The notes under the pieces: model-generated | The model's database searches: none | Told to the model about the DNA's origin: nothing | Seen by the model: only the letters and a program-made list of their open reading frames with translations | Origin: RGIG529 sp050950425 | Lineage (GTDB): Bacteria > Bacillota > Clostridia > Oscillospirales > Oscillospiraceae | Direction of reading: 5' to 3' | NCBI GenBank assembly: GCA_050950425.1 | Contig: JBMNHO010000002.1 | Span: 1,550,001 to 1,614,000 of the forward strand | Length of the DNA stretch: 64,000 bases | Shown: positions 42,293 through 50,828 of the stretch, in pieces | Position numbering within the stretch: position 1 is the first letter of the stretch | Layout of the letters: each line of letters opens with the position of its first letter | Program-made: the position numbers and the translations under genes

Positions 42293-43470
42293 AAAGCGGT
42301 GTGACAACGATCTTCAAAAAAGAACTGGCCCGCTTCTTCGGGGACAGGAGGATGGTTCTGACCACCATCCTTCTGCCGGGCATCATGATTTATGTGATGT
42401 ATCAGCTGATCGGCAGCGCTTTGGTAACCCAATATTCAGTGGAAGACGGCTATCAGGCCAGTGTTGTGGCAGTGAATGCGCCGGACACCTTAAACAATGT
42501 ATTGTACGAAACGATGTTTTCGCTCCAAAAGGGCGAAATGGGTGCATTGGAACAGTATCAAACGGAACTGACGGACGAAACACTGGATCTTTGCGTGGTG
42601 TTTCCGGAGGAATTTATCCAAAAAATTGCCGAATATGATCCTTCATCCGGAGCGCCTGCGCCGAACATCGCCATTTACTATAATTCCACATCTTCCAACT
42701 CGGAAACGGCTTACCGGGTGGCGCTGGAACTTCTGAATCAATATGAATCGACCATGGCCAATAAGCTTGACGTGAATGCCGGAGATCAAGTGTACGATAT
42801 GGCAACGGAGCAGGACATTGCAGGGTCTATTTTCTCCTCTATGCTGCCCATGCTTTTGCTCATTTTCCTGTTCAGCGGCTGCATGGCTGTGGCCACCGAA
42901 TCCATCGCGGGGGAAAAAGAGCGAGGCACCATTGCGACCTTGCTGGTCACGCCGGTACGGCGGGAGGAGATTGCCCTGGGCAAAATCTTTGCTTTGGCGA
43001 TTGTTGCGCTGCTTTCCGGCTTGTCCAGCACCATCGGGACCATCTTATCTTTGCCGGCGTTGATGGGCGCGTCCTCTGACGCCATTTCAGTGGAATACTA
43101 TACCGCATCGGACTATGTCATGCTGGGCGTTGTGATTTTGGCGACGGTTATCTTGTTTGTGACTTTCATTTCCCTGCTGTCGGCAATGGCAAAAACCATC
43201 AAAGAGGCGCAGACTCTGGTCATGCCCCTGATGATTGTGGTGCTTGTGGTGGGCATTACCGGCATGTTTGGCGGCGGCGCGGCGAACACATGGTATTATT
43301 ACCTTATTCCGGTGTACAACAGCGTGCAGAGCATGGTGGGTATTTTGTCCTTTTCGGCGGTCTCTATCAACATTATGGTTACGGTAGGTTCCAACCTGGC
43401 ATACGGCGTCATTGGCGCGCTGATTCTTGCCAGAATGTTCAGCAATGAGAAAATCATGTTCTCAAAATAA
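42289..43470 (+). CDS. ABC transporter permease (NatB/ABC-2 type)
   Basis: 393 residues. An N-terminal membrane helix and a large extracytoplasmic domain (about 45-185) are followed by five hydrophobic segments. SIAGEKERGTIATLLVTPVRREEIALGKI is the ABC-2 exporter signature. It partners the NatA-like ATPase immediately upstream. Confidence 0.88.
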   Translation: MKSGVTTIFKKELARFFGDRRMVLTTILLPGIMIYVMYQLIGSALVTQYSVEDGYQASVVAVNAPDTLNNVLYETMFSLQKGEMGALEQYQTELTDETLDLCVVFPEEFIQKIAEYDPSSGAPAPNIAIYYNSTSSNSETAYRVALELLNQYESTMANKLDVNAGDQVYDMATEQDIAGSIFSSMLPMLLLIFLFSGCMAVATESIAGEKERGTIATLLVTPVRREEIALGKIFALAIVALLSGLSSTIGTILSLPALMGASSDAISVEYYTASDYVMLGVVILATVILFVTFISLLSAMAKTIKEAQTLVMPLMIVVLVVGITGMFGGGAANTWYYYLIPVYNSVQSMVGILSFSAVSINIMVTVGSNLAYGVIGALILARMFSNEKIMFSK

Positions 43471-43597
43471 CGAAATGGTGCATACGGGGGGAACCATGCA
43501 AGACCCCGCCCGATGCGGCGAAACCCCATGCCGGCAGAAAAGTTTTGGATCATTTGATGAAAAAACATATAAAAATCTCCAAAAAGAAGAGAAATGC

Positions 43598-43626
43598 TTG
43601 CAAAACATTTTAAAATGTGATACCAT
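43598..43626 (+). promoter_or_regulatory. Promoter of rplS
   Basis: TTGCAA (43598-43603), a 17-bp spacer and TACCAT (43621-43626). It leaves a leader of about 85 nt that may fold; a ribosomal-protein leader is possible but not recognised with confidence. Confidence 0.55.
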
Positions 43627-43719
43627 ATCACGGTCTATGAATAGGGCGGTCCTCTGCTACGCCATTTGAATCGAAATGGGCAACGCGGCACGAACGCCCG
43701 GTATTGAGGAGGAAAAACA

Positions 43720-44061
43720 ATGGATCTCATTCGCGTTTTGACAGAGTCCCAGATGAAAGCTGAGCCGCCGGTTGCCAACGTGGGCGACACCGTTCGTGTG
43801 CACGTAAGGATAAAGGAAGGCGCCCGGGAACGGATTCAGGTGTTTGAAGGCACCGTCATTGCCAAAAAGCATGGAGGCATTCACCAGACCATTACGGTCC
43901 GCCGGGTTTCCTATGGTGTCGGTGTGGAGAAAATCTTCCCCCTGCATTCTCCGACCATCGAGAAAATTGAAACGATCCGCAGAGGTAAGGTCAGACGTGC
44001 CAAGCTGTACTATCTGAGAGACCGGGTGGGCAAAAAGGCCAAGGTCAAAGAACGCATTTAA
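43720..44061 (+). CDS. rplS: Ribosomal protein L19
   Basis: 113 residues, the expected size. [34 protein letters not shown] and [20 protein letters not shown] are diagnostic for L19 at the 30S-50S interface. The start follows GAGGAGG. The following rbgA, rnhB and yraN genes are its usual neighbours. Confidence 0.97.
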   Translation: MDLIRVLTESQMKAEPPVANVGDTVRVHVRIKEGARERIQVFEGTVIAKKHGGIHQTITVRRVSYGVGVEKIFPLHSPTIEKIETIRRGKVRRAKLYYLRDRVGKKAKVKERI

Positions 44062-44069
44062 AAGAACGG

Positions 44070-44098
44070 AAAAAGAGGGGATTCCCCTCTTTTTTTCT
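44070..44098 (+). terminator. Terminator after rplS
   Basis: A 10-bp stem (44071-44080 with 44084-44093) with a 3-nt loop and a run of T. Confidence 0.88.
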
Positions 44099-44129
44099 TA
44101 TAAAACCAGATATCTTCACGGAGGAAAAC

Positions 44130-45029
44130 ATGACAATACAATGGTATCCGGGGCATATGACAAAAACCCGCCGTATGATGCAGGAGCAGCTTAAGCATGT
44201 GGATCTCCTGTGTGAAATTATAGACGCGCGCATCCCTGTTTCCAGCCGCAATCCGGATTTGGACGAAATCGCAAGCGGGAAACCGCGGATGGTGATTATG
44301 AACCGTGCCGGGCAGGCGGACCCGGCTATGAACCGAGCCTGGAGCGCGTACTACAAAAAAACAGGGGTTTTCGCCTTGGCGGTGGACAGCAAGTCCGGCG
44401 CGGGGGTAAAATCATTTCCCGGTGCTGTGCGGGAAATGATGAAAGAAAAAATAAAGGCGTTTGCCGCCAAAGGTCAGGTGGGGCGGCCCATCCGCGCCAT
44501 GATAGCGGGGGTGCCAAATGTAGGAAAATCCACCTTCATCAATCAAGTGGCGGGGCGAAAATCCGCCAAGGCGGAAAACCGACCCGGCGTTACAAGAGGC
44601 AGGCAATGGGTCAACCTGGGCGGCGGGCTGGAGCTGATGGACACGCCGGGCATTTTGTGGCCGAAGTTTGAGGACGAGAAAGTGGGTCTGCATCTGGCGT
44701 TCACCGGCGCCGTGCGGGACGAGGTGACAGATGTGGAGATGTTGGCTTGTTCTTTGATTGAGCTTCTGGCAAAGGAATATGCCCCCGCGCTGGAGGCGCG
44801 GTATCAATTTCATCCAGACCCTGCCGCGCCCGGTCATGCGCTGCTGGAGCAGGCGGCAAGAAAGCGAGGGTTTCTCGTTTCCGGCGGCGAAGTGGATCTG
44901 GAACGAATGGCAAACGTTTTTCTGGATGAGTTTCGCGGCGGAAAGCTGGGGCAGATCACCTTGGAAAAGCCGCCGGAGGAAGGAGACGGGCCGGATGACA
45001 GGACAAGAGAAGAACCTGTGGAAGCATGA
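44130..45029 (+). CDS. rbgA: Ribosome-assembly GTPase RbgA (YlqF)
   Basis: 299 residues. Circularly permuted GTPase acting late in 50S assembly. The opening WYPGHMTKTRRMMQEQLKHVDLLCEIIDARIP is typical. G1 is GVPNVGKST, followed by GVTRG and DTPGILWPK. The G4 element, normally NKxD, reads NRAG at residues 58-61 (MNRAGQAD), an odd change in the guanine-specificity motif. The gene follows rplS and overlaps rnhB by 35 bp. Confidence 0.92.
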   Translation: MTIQWYPGHMTKTRRMMQEQLKHVDLLCEIIDARIPVSSRNPDLDEIASGKPRMVIMNRAGQADPAMNRAWSAYYKKTGVFALAVDSKSGAGVKSFPGAVREMMKEKIKAFAAKGQVGRPIRAMIAGVPNVGKSTFINQVAGRKSAKAENRPGVTRGRQWVNLGGGLELMDTPGILWPKFEDEKVGLHLAFTGAVRDEVTDVEMLACSLIELLAKEYAPALEARYQFHPDPAAPGHALLEQAARKRGFLVSGGEVDLERMANVFLDEFRGGKLGQITLEKPPEEGDGPDDRTREEPVEA

Positions 45030-45603
45030 GACCCTATGCTTTGCGGAGGGGAAAACCGTCGTCTGCGGCGCGGACGAAGCCGGTGCCGGCCCCTTGGCCG
45101 GCGCCGTGTTTGGCGCGGCGGTGATTTTGCCGCCTCATGCGGAAATCGCCGGGCTGGACGACTCGAAAAAACTCTCTGAAAAAAAGCGGGAACAATTGTT
45201 TGACATCATTTGTGAAACGGCCGTTTCCTTTTCTGTGGCTTGGGCAGACGTGGAAGAAATTGAGACCATCAATATTTTAAATGCCCGGATGCTTGCCATA
45301 CACCGAGCCATCGAGGGGCTGTCTGTTCGGCCCCAATTTGCGCTGATCGATGGGAACCGCTCCATGGGGATTTTATGCCCCAACCGCACAATCGTCCACG
45401 GAGACGGAGAAAGTGCCTCCATCGCCGCGGCTTCCATTTTGGCGAAAGTCAGCCGGGATCGGTACATGAAGGAAATGGACGGGCTGTATCCGGGCTATCT
45501 GTTTGCCAAACACAAAGGATACGGAACAAAGCTGCATTATGAAAAGCTGCGGGAGCTTGGGCCATGCCCCATTCATCGGCTCAGCTTTTTAAAAAACCTG
45601 TGA
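44995..45603 (+). CDS. rnhB: Ribonuclease HII
   Basis: 202 residues from ATG 44995 (GGAGGAAGGAGA upstream). It removes ribonucleotides and RNA primers from DNA. The catalytic acids appear in CGADEAGAGPLAG (Asp-Glu), GLDDSKKLSEKKRE and ALIDGN. ASIAAASILAKVSRDRYM and the C-terminal GYGTKLHYEKL region complete the family. It overlaps both rbgA and yraN. Confidence 0.95.
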   Translation: MTGQEKNLWKHETLCFAEGKTVVCGADEAGAGPLAGAVFGAAVILPPHAEIAGLDDSKKLSEKKREQLFDIICETAVSFSVAWADVEEIETINILNARMLAIHRAIEGLSVRPQFALIDGNRSMGILCPNRTIVHGDGESASIAAASILAKVSRDRYMKEMDGLYPGYLFAKHKGYGTKLHYEKLRELGPCPIHRLSFLKNL

Positions 45604-45959
45604 AGGGGCGGGCGCTGGGCAACTGGGGCGAGGAAGTGGCGGCGCGGTATTTGATCCGAAAGGGCTACCAGATTGTGGTACGCCAGTACAAAATCCGACA
45701 GGGAGAGATTGATTTGATCGCCCAAAAAGATGAAATTTTGGCGTTTATAGAAGTGAAGCTGCGAAAAAACGACTCGTTTATGCGGGCGGCGGAGGCAGTG
45801 ACGCTTCGGAAGCAGGAAAAATTGCGGATGGCTGCTTCGGCATACTGTCAGGCGTGCCAAACGGAGCTTCAGCCCCGGTTTGACGTGATTGAAGTGTATG
45901 CGCCGTTTGGTGAAAAGACCCGCAATCTTCAAATATCCCATTGGGAGGACGCCTTCTAA
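45564..45959 (+). CDS. yraN: UPF0102 (YraN) nuclease-like protein
   Basis: 131 residues. GNWGEEVAARYLIRKGYQIVVRQYKIRQGEIDLIAQKDEILAFIEVKLRK shows the family core, a PD-(D/E)xK-like fold with GEIDLI and FIEVK. The start at 45564 has GGGAG 8 nt upstream and overlaps the end of rnhB by 40 bp. Function is not established, though linked to DNA processing by the fold. Confidence 0.9.
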   Translation: MPHSSAQLFKKPVKGRALGNWGEEVAARYLIRKGYQIVVRQYKIRQGEIDLIAQKDEILAFIEVKLRKNDSFMRAAEAVTLRKQEKLRMAASAYCQACQTELQPRFDVIEVYAPFGEKTRNLQISHWEDAF

Positions 45960-45998
45960 GGACACAAAAACGAGAAGGGGAGAATCCCAATTCAATGC

Positions 45999-46027
45999 TT
46001 GACCGAACGGGAATTACCTGCCATAAT
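45999..46027 (+). promoter_or_regulatory. Promoter of thrC
   Basis: TTGACC (45999-46004), a 17-bp spacer and CATAAT (46022-46027). Confidence 0.6.
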
Positions 46028-46033
46028 AACACT

Positions 46034-46161
46034 ATCGGCATCCGCCGGCCATAGGCCGGATGGGAGAAGCGGATTGAAGCCCGGTTTGCTCTACTGCCAT
46101 GGGTGAAAGAGAAACCGGGATCCATATGCGTGGAAACTGAAACATGAAGGTTGTGAACAGT
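46034..46161 (+). promoter_or_regulatory. Structured leader of thrC
   Basis: Two hairpins precede the gene: a GCCGGCC/GGCC-type stem at about 46040-46063 and an 8-bp CCCGGTTT/AAACCGGG stem (46080-46087 with 46112-46119) with an inner CTCT/AGAG. No T tract follows. I recognise no known riboswitch or T-box. Confidence 0.4.
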
Positions 46162-47655
46162 ATGCATTATATCAGCACGCGAGACGACACGCGAAGCTGC
46201 ACGGCGGCAGAGGCCATTGTTCAAGGGCTTGCGCCGGACGGCGGCCTTTTGATCCCGGAAGTGTTGCCCCGCCTGCCGGACGGCGCGGTAAACGCGCTGC
46301 AGGACATGTCATATCAGCAGAGGGCTGTCTATATCATGAATCTGTTTTTGGAAGGGTTTACGGTAGCAGAGCTGGCGCGGTTTACAAATGCCGCCTACGG
46401 GCCGGAGCGGTTCGACTGCAAAGAGGTGGCGCCCCTGCGCTTTTTGGGGGACGGGGTGTCCTGCTTGGAGCTTTGGCACGGGCCGACCTGCGCGTTTAAA
46501 GATATGGCGCTGCAAATATTGCCCCATTTACTTACGGCGTCTTTGACCAAAAATAGAGAGCGAAAGGACGTTTGCATTTTGGTGGCCACGTCCGGGGACA
46601 CGGGGAAGGCCGCGCTGGAAGGGTTTCGGGATGTTAACCGGACCAAGATCTTGGTCTTTTATCCCAGAAACGGTGTTTCCGCCATTCAAGAGCTGCAAAT
46701 GGTAACCCAGAGGGGCAAAAACGTGGGCGTTTGTGCCGTTGAAGGGAATTTTGACGATGCCCAAACCGGTGTGAAGCAGATTTTTTCAGATGAGGCACTC
46801 CGGGAGAATCTGGCGGCACAAGGGTACTTTTTATCTTCCGCCAACTCCATCAACTGGGGTCGGCTGCTGCCCCAAATTGTTTACTATATCTCCGCTTATA
46901 CAGATTTGGTCAAGGGCGAAAAAATCAAGAACGGGGACCGGATCAATGTTTGCGTGCCCACCGGCAATTTCGGCAATATTTTGGCCGCGTATTACGCCAA
47001 GTGCATGGGGCTGCCCATTGCGCGGTTGATTTGTGCCTCCAACCAGAACAACGTATTGACCGATTTTATCAAAACAGGCGTATATGACAAAAATCGACCC
47101 TTTTATAACACCATTTCTCCGTCGATGGACATTTTGATATCCAGCAATTTGGAACGGCTGCTTCACGCCATGTCCAAAGGGAAAGCCGAGGAAGTTCGCG
47201 AATACATGGACGCGTTGAAGCAGCACGGCAGCTACCGGGTGCGTCCCGAGCTGTTTCAAAAAATTGAAAACCAGTTTTATGCCGGCTTTTGCGACGACGC
47301 CACCACGAAAAAAACCATCCGCCAGGTGTGGGATAACGCCAAATACCTCATTGATCCCCATACGGCGGTGGCTGTCCATGTATTGGCGCAATACCGGTCG
47401 CAGACAGGGGACAAAACCCCGTCTGTCATTGTGTCCACGGCCAGCCCGTTTAAGTTTTGCGACAGCGTTTTGTCTGCGCTGGGGCAGACTAAATTCCAGG
47501 AAGGGACAGAAATTCTGGATCAGCTTTCTAAGCTGACGGGTGTTCCCGTGCCCCTGCCTCTGGCGCGGCTGAGCCAAAGCACCGTGCGGTTCCGGGGCTG
47601 CACCGAAAAGGAGCGGATGACGGAAACGGTGCTGGAGCTGCTCAACCAGCAATAG
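46162..47655 (+). CDS. thrC: Threonine synthase
   Basis: 497 residues from ATG 46162, where the family's usual MxYISTRD opening begins; an ATG six codons earlier is possible. PLP-dependent conversion of O-phosphohomoserine to threonine. The PLP lysine lies in GPTCAFKDMALQ. The phosphate-binding region is ATSGDTGKAAL, followed by VPTGNFGNILAAYYA. The length fits the long threonine synthase form. No hom or thrB gene is adjacent. Confidence 0.95.
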   Translation: MHYISTRDDTRSCTAAEAIVQGLAPDGGLLIPEVLPRLPDGAVNALQDMSYQQRAVYIMNLFLEGFTVAELARFTNAAYGPERFDCKEVAPLRFLGDGVSCLELWHGPTCAFKDMALQILPHLLTASLTKNRERKDVCILVATSGDTGKAALEGFRDVNRTKILVFYPRNGVSAIQELQMVTQRGKNVGVCAVEGNFDDAQTGVKQIFSDEALRENLAAQGYFLSSANSINWGRLLPQIVYYISAYTDLVKGEKIKNGDRINVCVPTGNFGNILAAYYAKCMGLPIARLICASNQNNVLTDFIKTGVYDKNRPFYNTISPSMDILISSNLERLLHAMSKGKAEEVREYMDALKQHGSYRVRPELFQKIENQFYAGFCDDATTKKTIRQVWDNAKYLIDPHTAVAVHVLAQYRSQTGDKTPSVIVSTASPFKFCDSVLSALGQTKFQEGTEILDQLSKLTGVPVPLPLARLSQSTVRFRGCTEKERMTETVLELLNQQ

Positions 47656-47673
47656 CCAAAAAGGAGAGCATCC

Positions 47674-48351
47674 ATGGCGCTATATGGAATTGGCGATTTA
47701 CATCTTTCCTTGTCAGTCAAAAAACCAATGGATGTATTCGGCGGTGTGTGGGAAGGATATGTGGAAAAACTGAAAAAAAACCTGGCTATTTTGCAGCCGG
47801 AAGATACTTTGGTCATTGCGGGGGACATTTCTTGGGGGATGAATCTGGAGGAAGCTGAGGCAGACCTTGCGTTTTTGCATGCCTTGCCGGGGAAAAAAAT
47901 CCTTGTCAAGGGCAACCACGATTATTGGTGGAACACCACGGGGAAAATGCAGCGCTTTTTTGCAGACCATGGCTTGACCAGCCTGGAAATTCTGCATAAC
48001 AATTGTCATTTTTACGGTGAAACGGCAATTTGCGGGACAAGAGGATGGTTTTATGAAGAAACGGGGAATGCTAAGGTATTCCGCCGTGAGCTGATGCGGC
48101 TGGAAACCTCACTCAAGGCGGCGGGAGAGCGGGACAAAATCTGTTTTCTGCACTATCCACCCTGCTACCAGGGGTACGTCTGCAAAGAGATTATGCAGAT
48201 ATTGGAACAGTATCAGGTGCAGCACTGTTATTATGGGCATTTGCACGGAGGAAGCCATCGGCTGGCTGTGAACGAGACGATCAACGGCGTCTGCTACCAT
48301 TTGATTTCGGCGGATTATTTGAATTTCGCACCGGTAAAAATAATCCCGTGA
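47674..48351 (+). CDS. Calcineurin-like metallophosphoesterase
   Basis: 225 residues. The five metal-binding motifs are clear: GIGDLHLSL, IAGDISWGM, VKGNHDYWW, CFLHYPP and YGHLHGG. It is a cytoplasmic phosphoesterase of unknown substrate, starting 18 bp after thrC with AAAGGAG upstream. Confidence 0.9.
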   Translation: MALYGIGDLHLSLSVKKPMDVFGGVWEGYVEKLKKNLAILQPEDTLVIAGDISWGMNLEEAEADLAFLHALPGKKILVKGNHDYWWNTTGKMQRFFADHGLTSLEILHNNCHFYGETAICGTRGWFYEETGNAKVFRRELMRLETSLKAAGERDKICFLHYPPCYQGYVCKEIMQILEQYQVQHCYYGHLHGGSHRLAVNETINGVCYHLISADYLNFAPVKIIP

Positions 48352-48431
48352 AAATCAAAAAAAGTATGGAAATTTGGAATTTTTTCTGATAAAATAATAC
48401 AGATAGGGTAAACACGGGAGGAATCGATTAC

Positions 48432-49943
48432 ATGAATGTAAAAGAAATGAAAAAGAAAGATCATAGCATTGTGGAGTTCATCCTTGAGATGGACGGGGCA
48501 GGGTTTGACAAGGCATTGGAGCAGGCATATCAAAAAACAAAGCAAAGCATCCATATGCCGGGCTTCCGTCCGGGCAAGGTTCCCCGCAAGGTGGTAGAGT
48601 CGAGATATGGCGCCAATGCGTTTTATGAAGATGCCATTAACGACATTATGCCCCAGGCCATTGATGACGCCATTGAGAAAGAATCATTGGAGTTGGTTGG
48701 GCAGCCTAACATTGAAATCATGGAAGCGGGCAAAGATGGGCTCAAAATAAAAGTGGACGCGCCTGTTTATCCGGAAGTACATCTGCGTCACTACAAGGGC
48801 GTACCGTCTTTTCGGCTTAAAGTAGAGATCAAAGAACAAGATGTTCTGGAAGAAATCGAGAAAATGCGGCAGCAGGCTGCCTGGCTGGAGCCGGTGGAGC
48901 GTCCCCTCCAAGAGGGCGATACCGCTGTGGTTGACTATGAAGGCTTCAATGACGGCGTTCCCTTTGAAGGCGGAAAAGCTGAAATGTATGATCTTGTCAT
49001 CGGCTCCGGTTCCTTTGTGCCGGGTTTTGAAGATCAGCTGATCGGCATGCAGATCGGGGAGGAAAAAGACATCGATATTACATTCCCGGAAGATTACCAC
49101 GCGGATCTGGCAGGGAAAGACGTTGTGTTCCACGTAAAGCTGCGGGATGTGAAAGAGAAGAAGCTGCCCGAGCTGGATGATGAGTTTGCAAAGGATGTTT
49201 CAGAGTTTGAAACATTTGAGGCGTTCAAAGCAGACCGTGCGGAAAAGCTGCGTCAAAGACGGGAAGACATTGCGAAGCAGACGTTTGAAAACCAGGCTCT
49301 GCGCCATGTAGTGGATTATATGGATGCCGACATTCCCGACATTATGGTGGACAACCAGGTCAAGCGTATGGTGGATGAGTTTGCCATGGAGATTGCGTCT
49401 CAGGGAATGCAGCTGCAAGACTACCTGAATTATACAAAAAAGACCATTGAAGATCTGTATAATGAAACAAGAGGCGGTGCGCTGTATCGTGTTCAGCTGA
49501 ACGTTGCGATGAAGGAAATTGTAAAGCTGGAAAACATTGAGCCGTCGGACGAAGAGGTAGAAGAAGAAATCAAACGATTGGCGGCCACATACCATATGCC
49601 GGAAGAGCGTGTGCGTGCGGCTGTGCCGGTTAAAAACCTGAAGGAAGACCTTGCTTTGCGCAAGGCGGCAGATTTTGTGGTGGAACATGCCGTTGAAAAA
49701 GGCTCTGAACCGCCCAAAGAAGGCCAGACCGTCGTTGTAACGAAGGACGATTGTGAGCCGGAGCACCACCACCACGAAGAAGAGGAGCCAGCGGAAGAAG
49801 AGACCCAGACAGAGAAAAAGACAACCCGAAAGCGCGCGGCAAAAGCCGCTTCCCCGGAGGAAGAGGGCGAAGAAAAGCCGAAAAAGCGTACAACCAAAAA
49901 GGCAGCCACGGAAGAGAAAGCGGAGCCGTCTTCCGAAGCATAA
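48432..49943 (+). CDS. tig: Trigger factor with extended charged C-terminal tail
   Basis: 503 residues. N-terminal ribosome-binding domain with GFRPGKVPRKVVESRYG, an FKBP-type PPIase domain (about 150-245; DTAVVDYEGFNDGVPFEGGKA...) and the C-terminal chaperone domain. After about residue 428 comes a low-complexity tail with a His cluster (EPEHHHHEEEE) and alternating Lys/Arg- and Glu-rich blocks, longer than in most trigger factors. It is the nascent-chain chaperone, and clpP, clpX and lon follow in the usual order. Confidence 0.95.
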   Translation: MNVKEMKKKDHSIVEFILEMDGAGFDKALEQAYQKTKQSIHMPGFRPGKVPRKVVESRYGANAFYEDAINDIMPQAIDDAIEKESLELVGQPNIEIMEAGKDGLKIKVDAPVYPEVHLRHYKGVPSFRLKVEIKEQDVLEEIEKMRQQAAWLEPVERPLQEGDTAVVDYEGFNDGVPFEGGKAEMYDLVIGSGSFVPGFEDQLIGMQIGEEKDIDITFPEDYHADLAGKDVVFHVKLRDVKEKKLPELDDEFAKDVSEFETFEAFKADRAEKLRQRREDIAKQTFENQALRHVVDYMDADIPDIMVDNQVKRMVDEFAMEIASQGMQLQDYLNYTKKTIEDLYNETRGGALYRVQLNVAMKEIVKLENIEPSDEEVEEEIKRLAATYHMPEERVRAAVPVKNLKEDLALRKAADFVVEHAVEKGSEPPKEGQTVVVTKDDCEPEHHHHEEEEPAEEETQTEKKTTRKRAAKAASPEEEGEEKPKKRTTKKAATEEKAEPSSEA

Positions 49944-50024
49944 CTGCGCCGAGCGCACAGTTTGTAAAGTAGCATGCAGAGGGGCCGGAAAAAAGATGCG
50001 ACCGGCGATATATTACCTTCTCAG

Positions 50025-50060
50025 AGATGGGGCTGTGGAAAAGCATCCGCAGCCCCATCT
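50025..50060 (+). other. Hairpin between tig and clpP
   Basis: An 11-bp stem (50025-50035 with 50050-50060) without a T tract; perhaps a processing or attenuation site. Confidence 0.45.
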
Positions 50061-50158
50061 TGCAGAAAAAGAGCGTATTACACAAGAAGAATAATGGAAG
50101 CAGGTTTTGGAAACACTTTCCTTGCCTAGGCTTGATGGGAAAGAAAGGAGAAATTTTA

Positions 50159-50740
50159 ATGAGCTTGGTACCTTATGTAGTAGAACAGACCAACCGAGGA
50201 GAACGTTCTTACGATATTTTTTCACGTTTGCTCAATGACCGGATTATTTTTTTGTCGGAAGAAGTGAACGATGTTACAGCCAGCCTTGTTGTGGCACAGC
50301 TTTTGTATTTGGAGGCGCAGGACCCGGATAAAGAAATCCAGTTTTACATCAACAGCCCCGGCGGTTCTGTCACGGCGGGCATGGCGATTTACGACACCAT
50401 GCAGTATATCAAAGCCGATGTAAGCACCATCTGCATTGGCATGGCGGCCAGTATGGGCGCGTTTCTGCTTTCTTCCGGGACGAAAGGGAAGCGGATGGCG
50501 CTGCCCAACGCGGAAATCATGATTCACCAGCCCTCCGGCGGAACCCAGGGGCAGGCGACTGATATTCAAATTCAGGCGGAGCGCATGCTGAAGATGAAGC
50601 GAAAGCTGAATGCCATTTTGGCCGAGAACACGGGGAAACCCATTGAGACCGTTGCGGCCGACTGTGAGCGGGACTATTTCATGAGCGCGGAGGAAGCCAA
50701 AGAATACGGCCTCATCGACAAAGTGATCTACAGCCGGTAA
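50159..50740 (+). CDS. clpP: ATP-dependent Clp protease proteolytic subunit
   Basis: 193 residues from an ATG behind AAAGGAG. Serine protease chamber of ClpXP. The catalytic Ser lies in [11 protein letters not shown], His in [11 protein letters not shown] and Asp in the region [32 protein letters not shown] is the oxyanion region. An earlier in-frame start would add unrelated residues. Confidence 0.97.
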   Translation: MSLVPYVVEQTNRGERSYDIFSRLLNDRIIFLSEEVNDVTASLVVAQLLYLEAQDPDKEIQFYINSPGGSVTAGMAIYDTMQYIKADVSTICIGMAASMGAFLLSSGTKGKRMALPNAEIMIHQPSGGTQGQATDIQIQAERMLKMKRKLNAILAENTGKPIETVAADCERDYFMSAEEAKEYGLIDKVIYSR

Positions 50741-50828
50741 ATGGCAACAGGATCGGAAGACCATGGCGCCCCAGGCAAGGTTTGCTGTCGGCGCGCAAAA
50801 GTGATTTCTGGAAAGGTGGAGGATCACA

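Noticed and set aside
44758..44994. Upstream extension of rnhB inside rbgA
   Set aside because: The extra 79 codons are the rbgA sequence read in another frame; the ATG at 44995 has a strong ribosome site and the normal RNase HII length.
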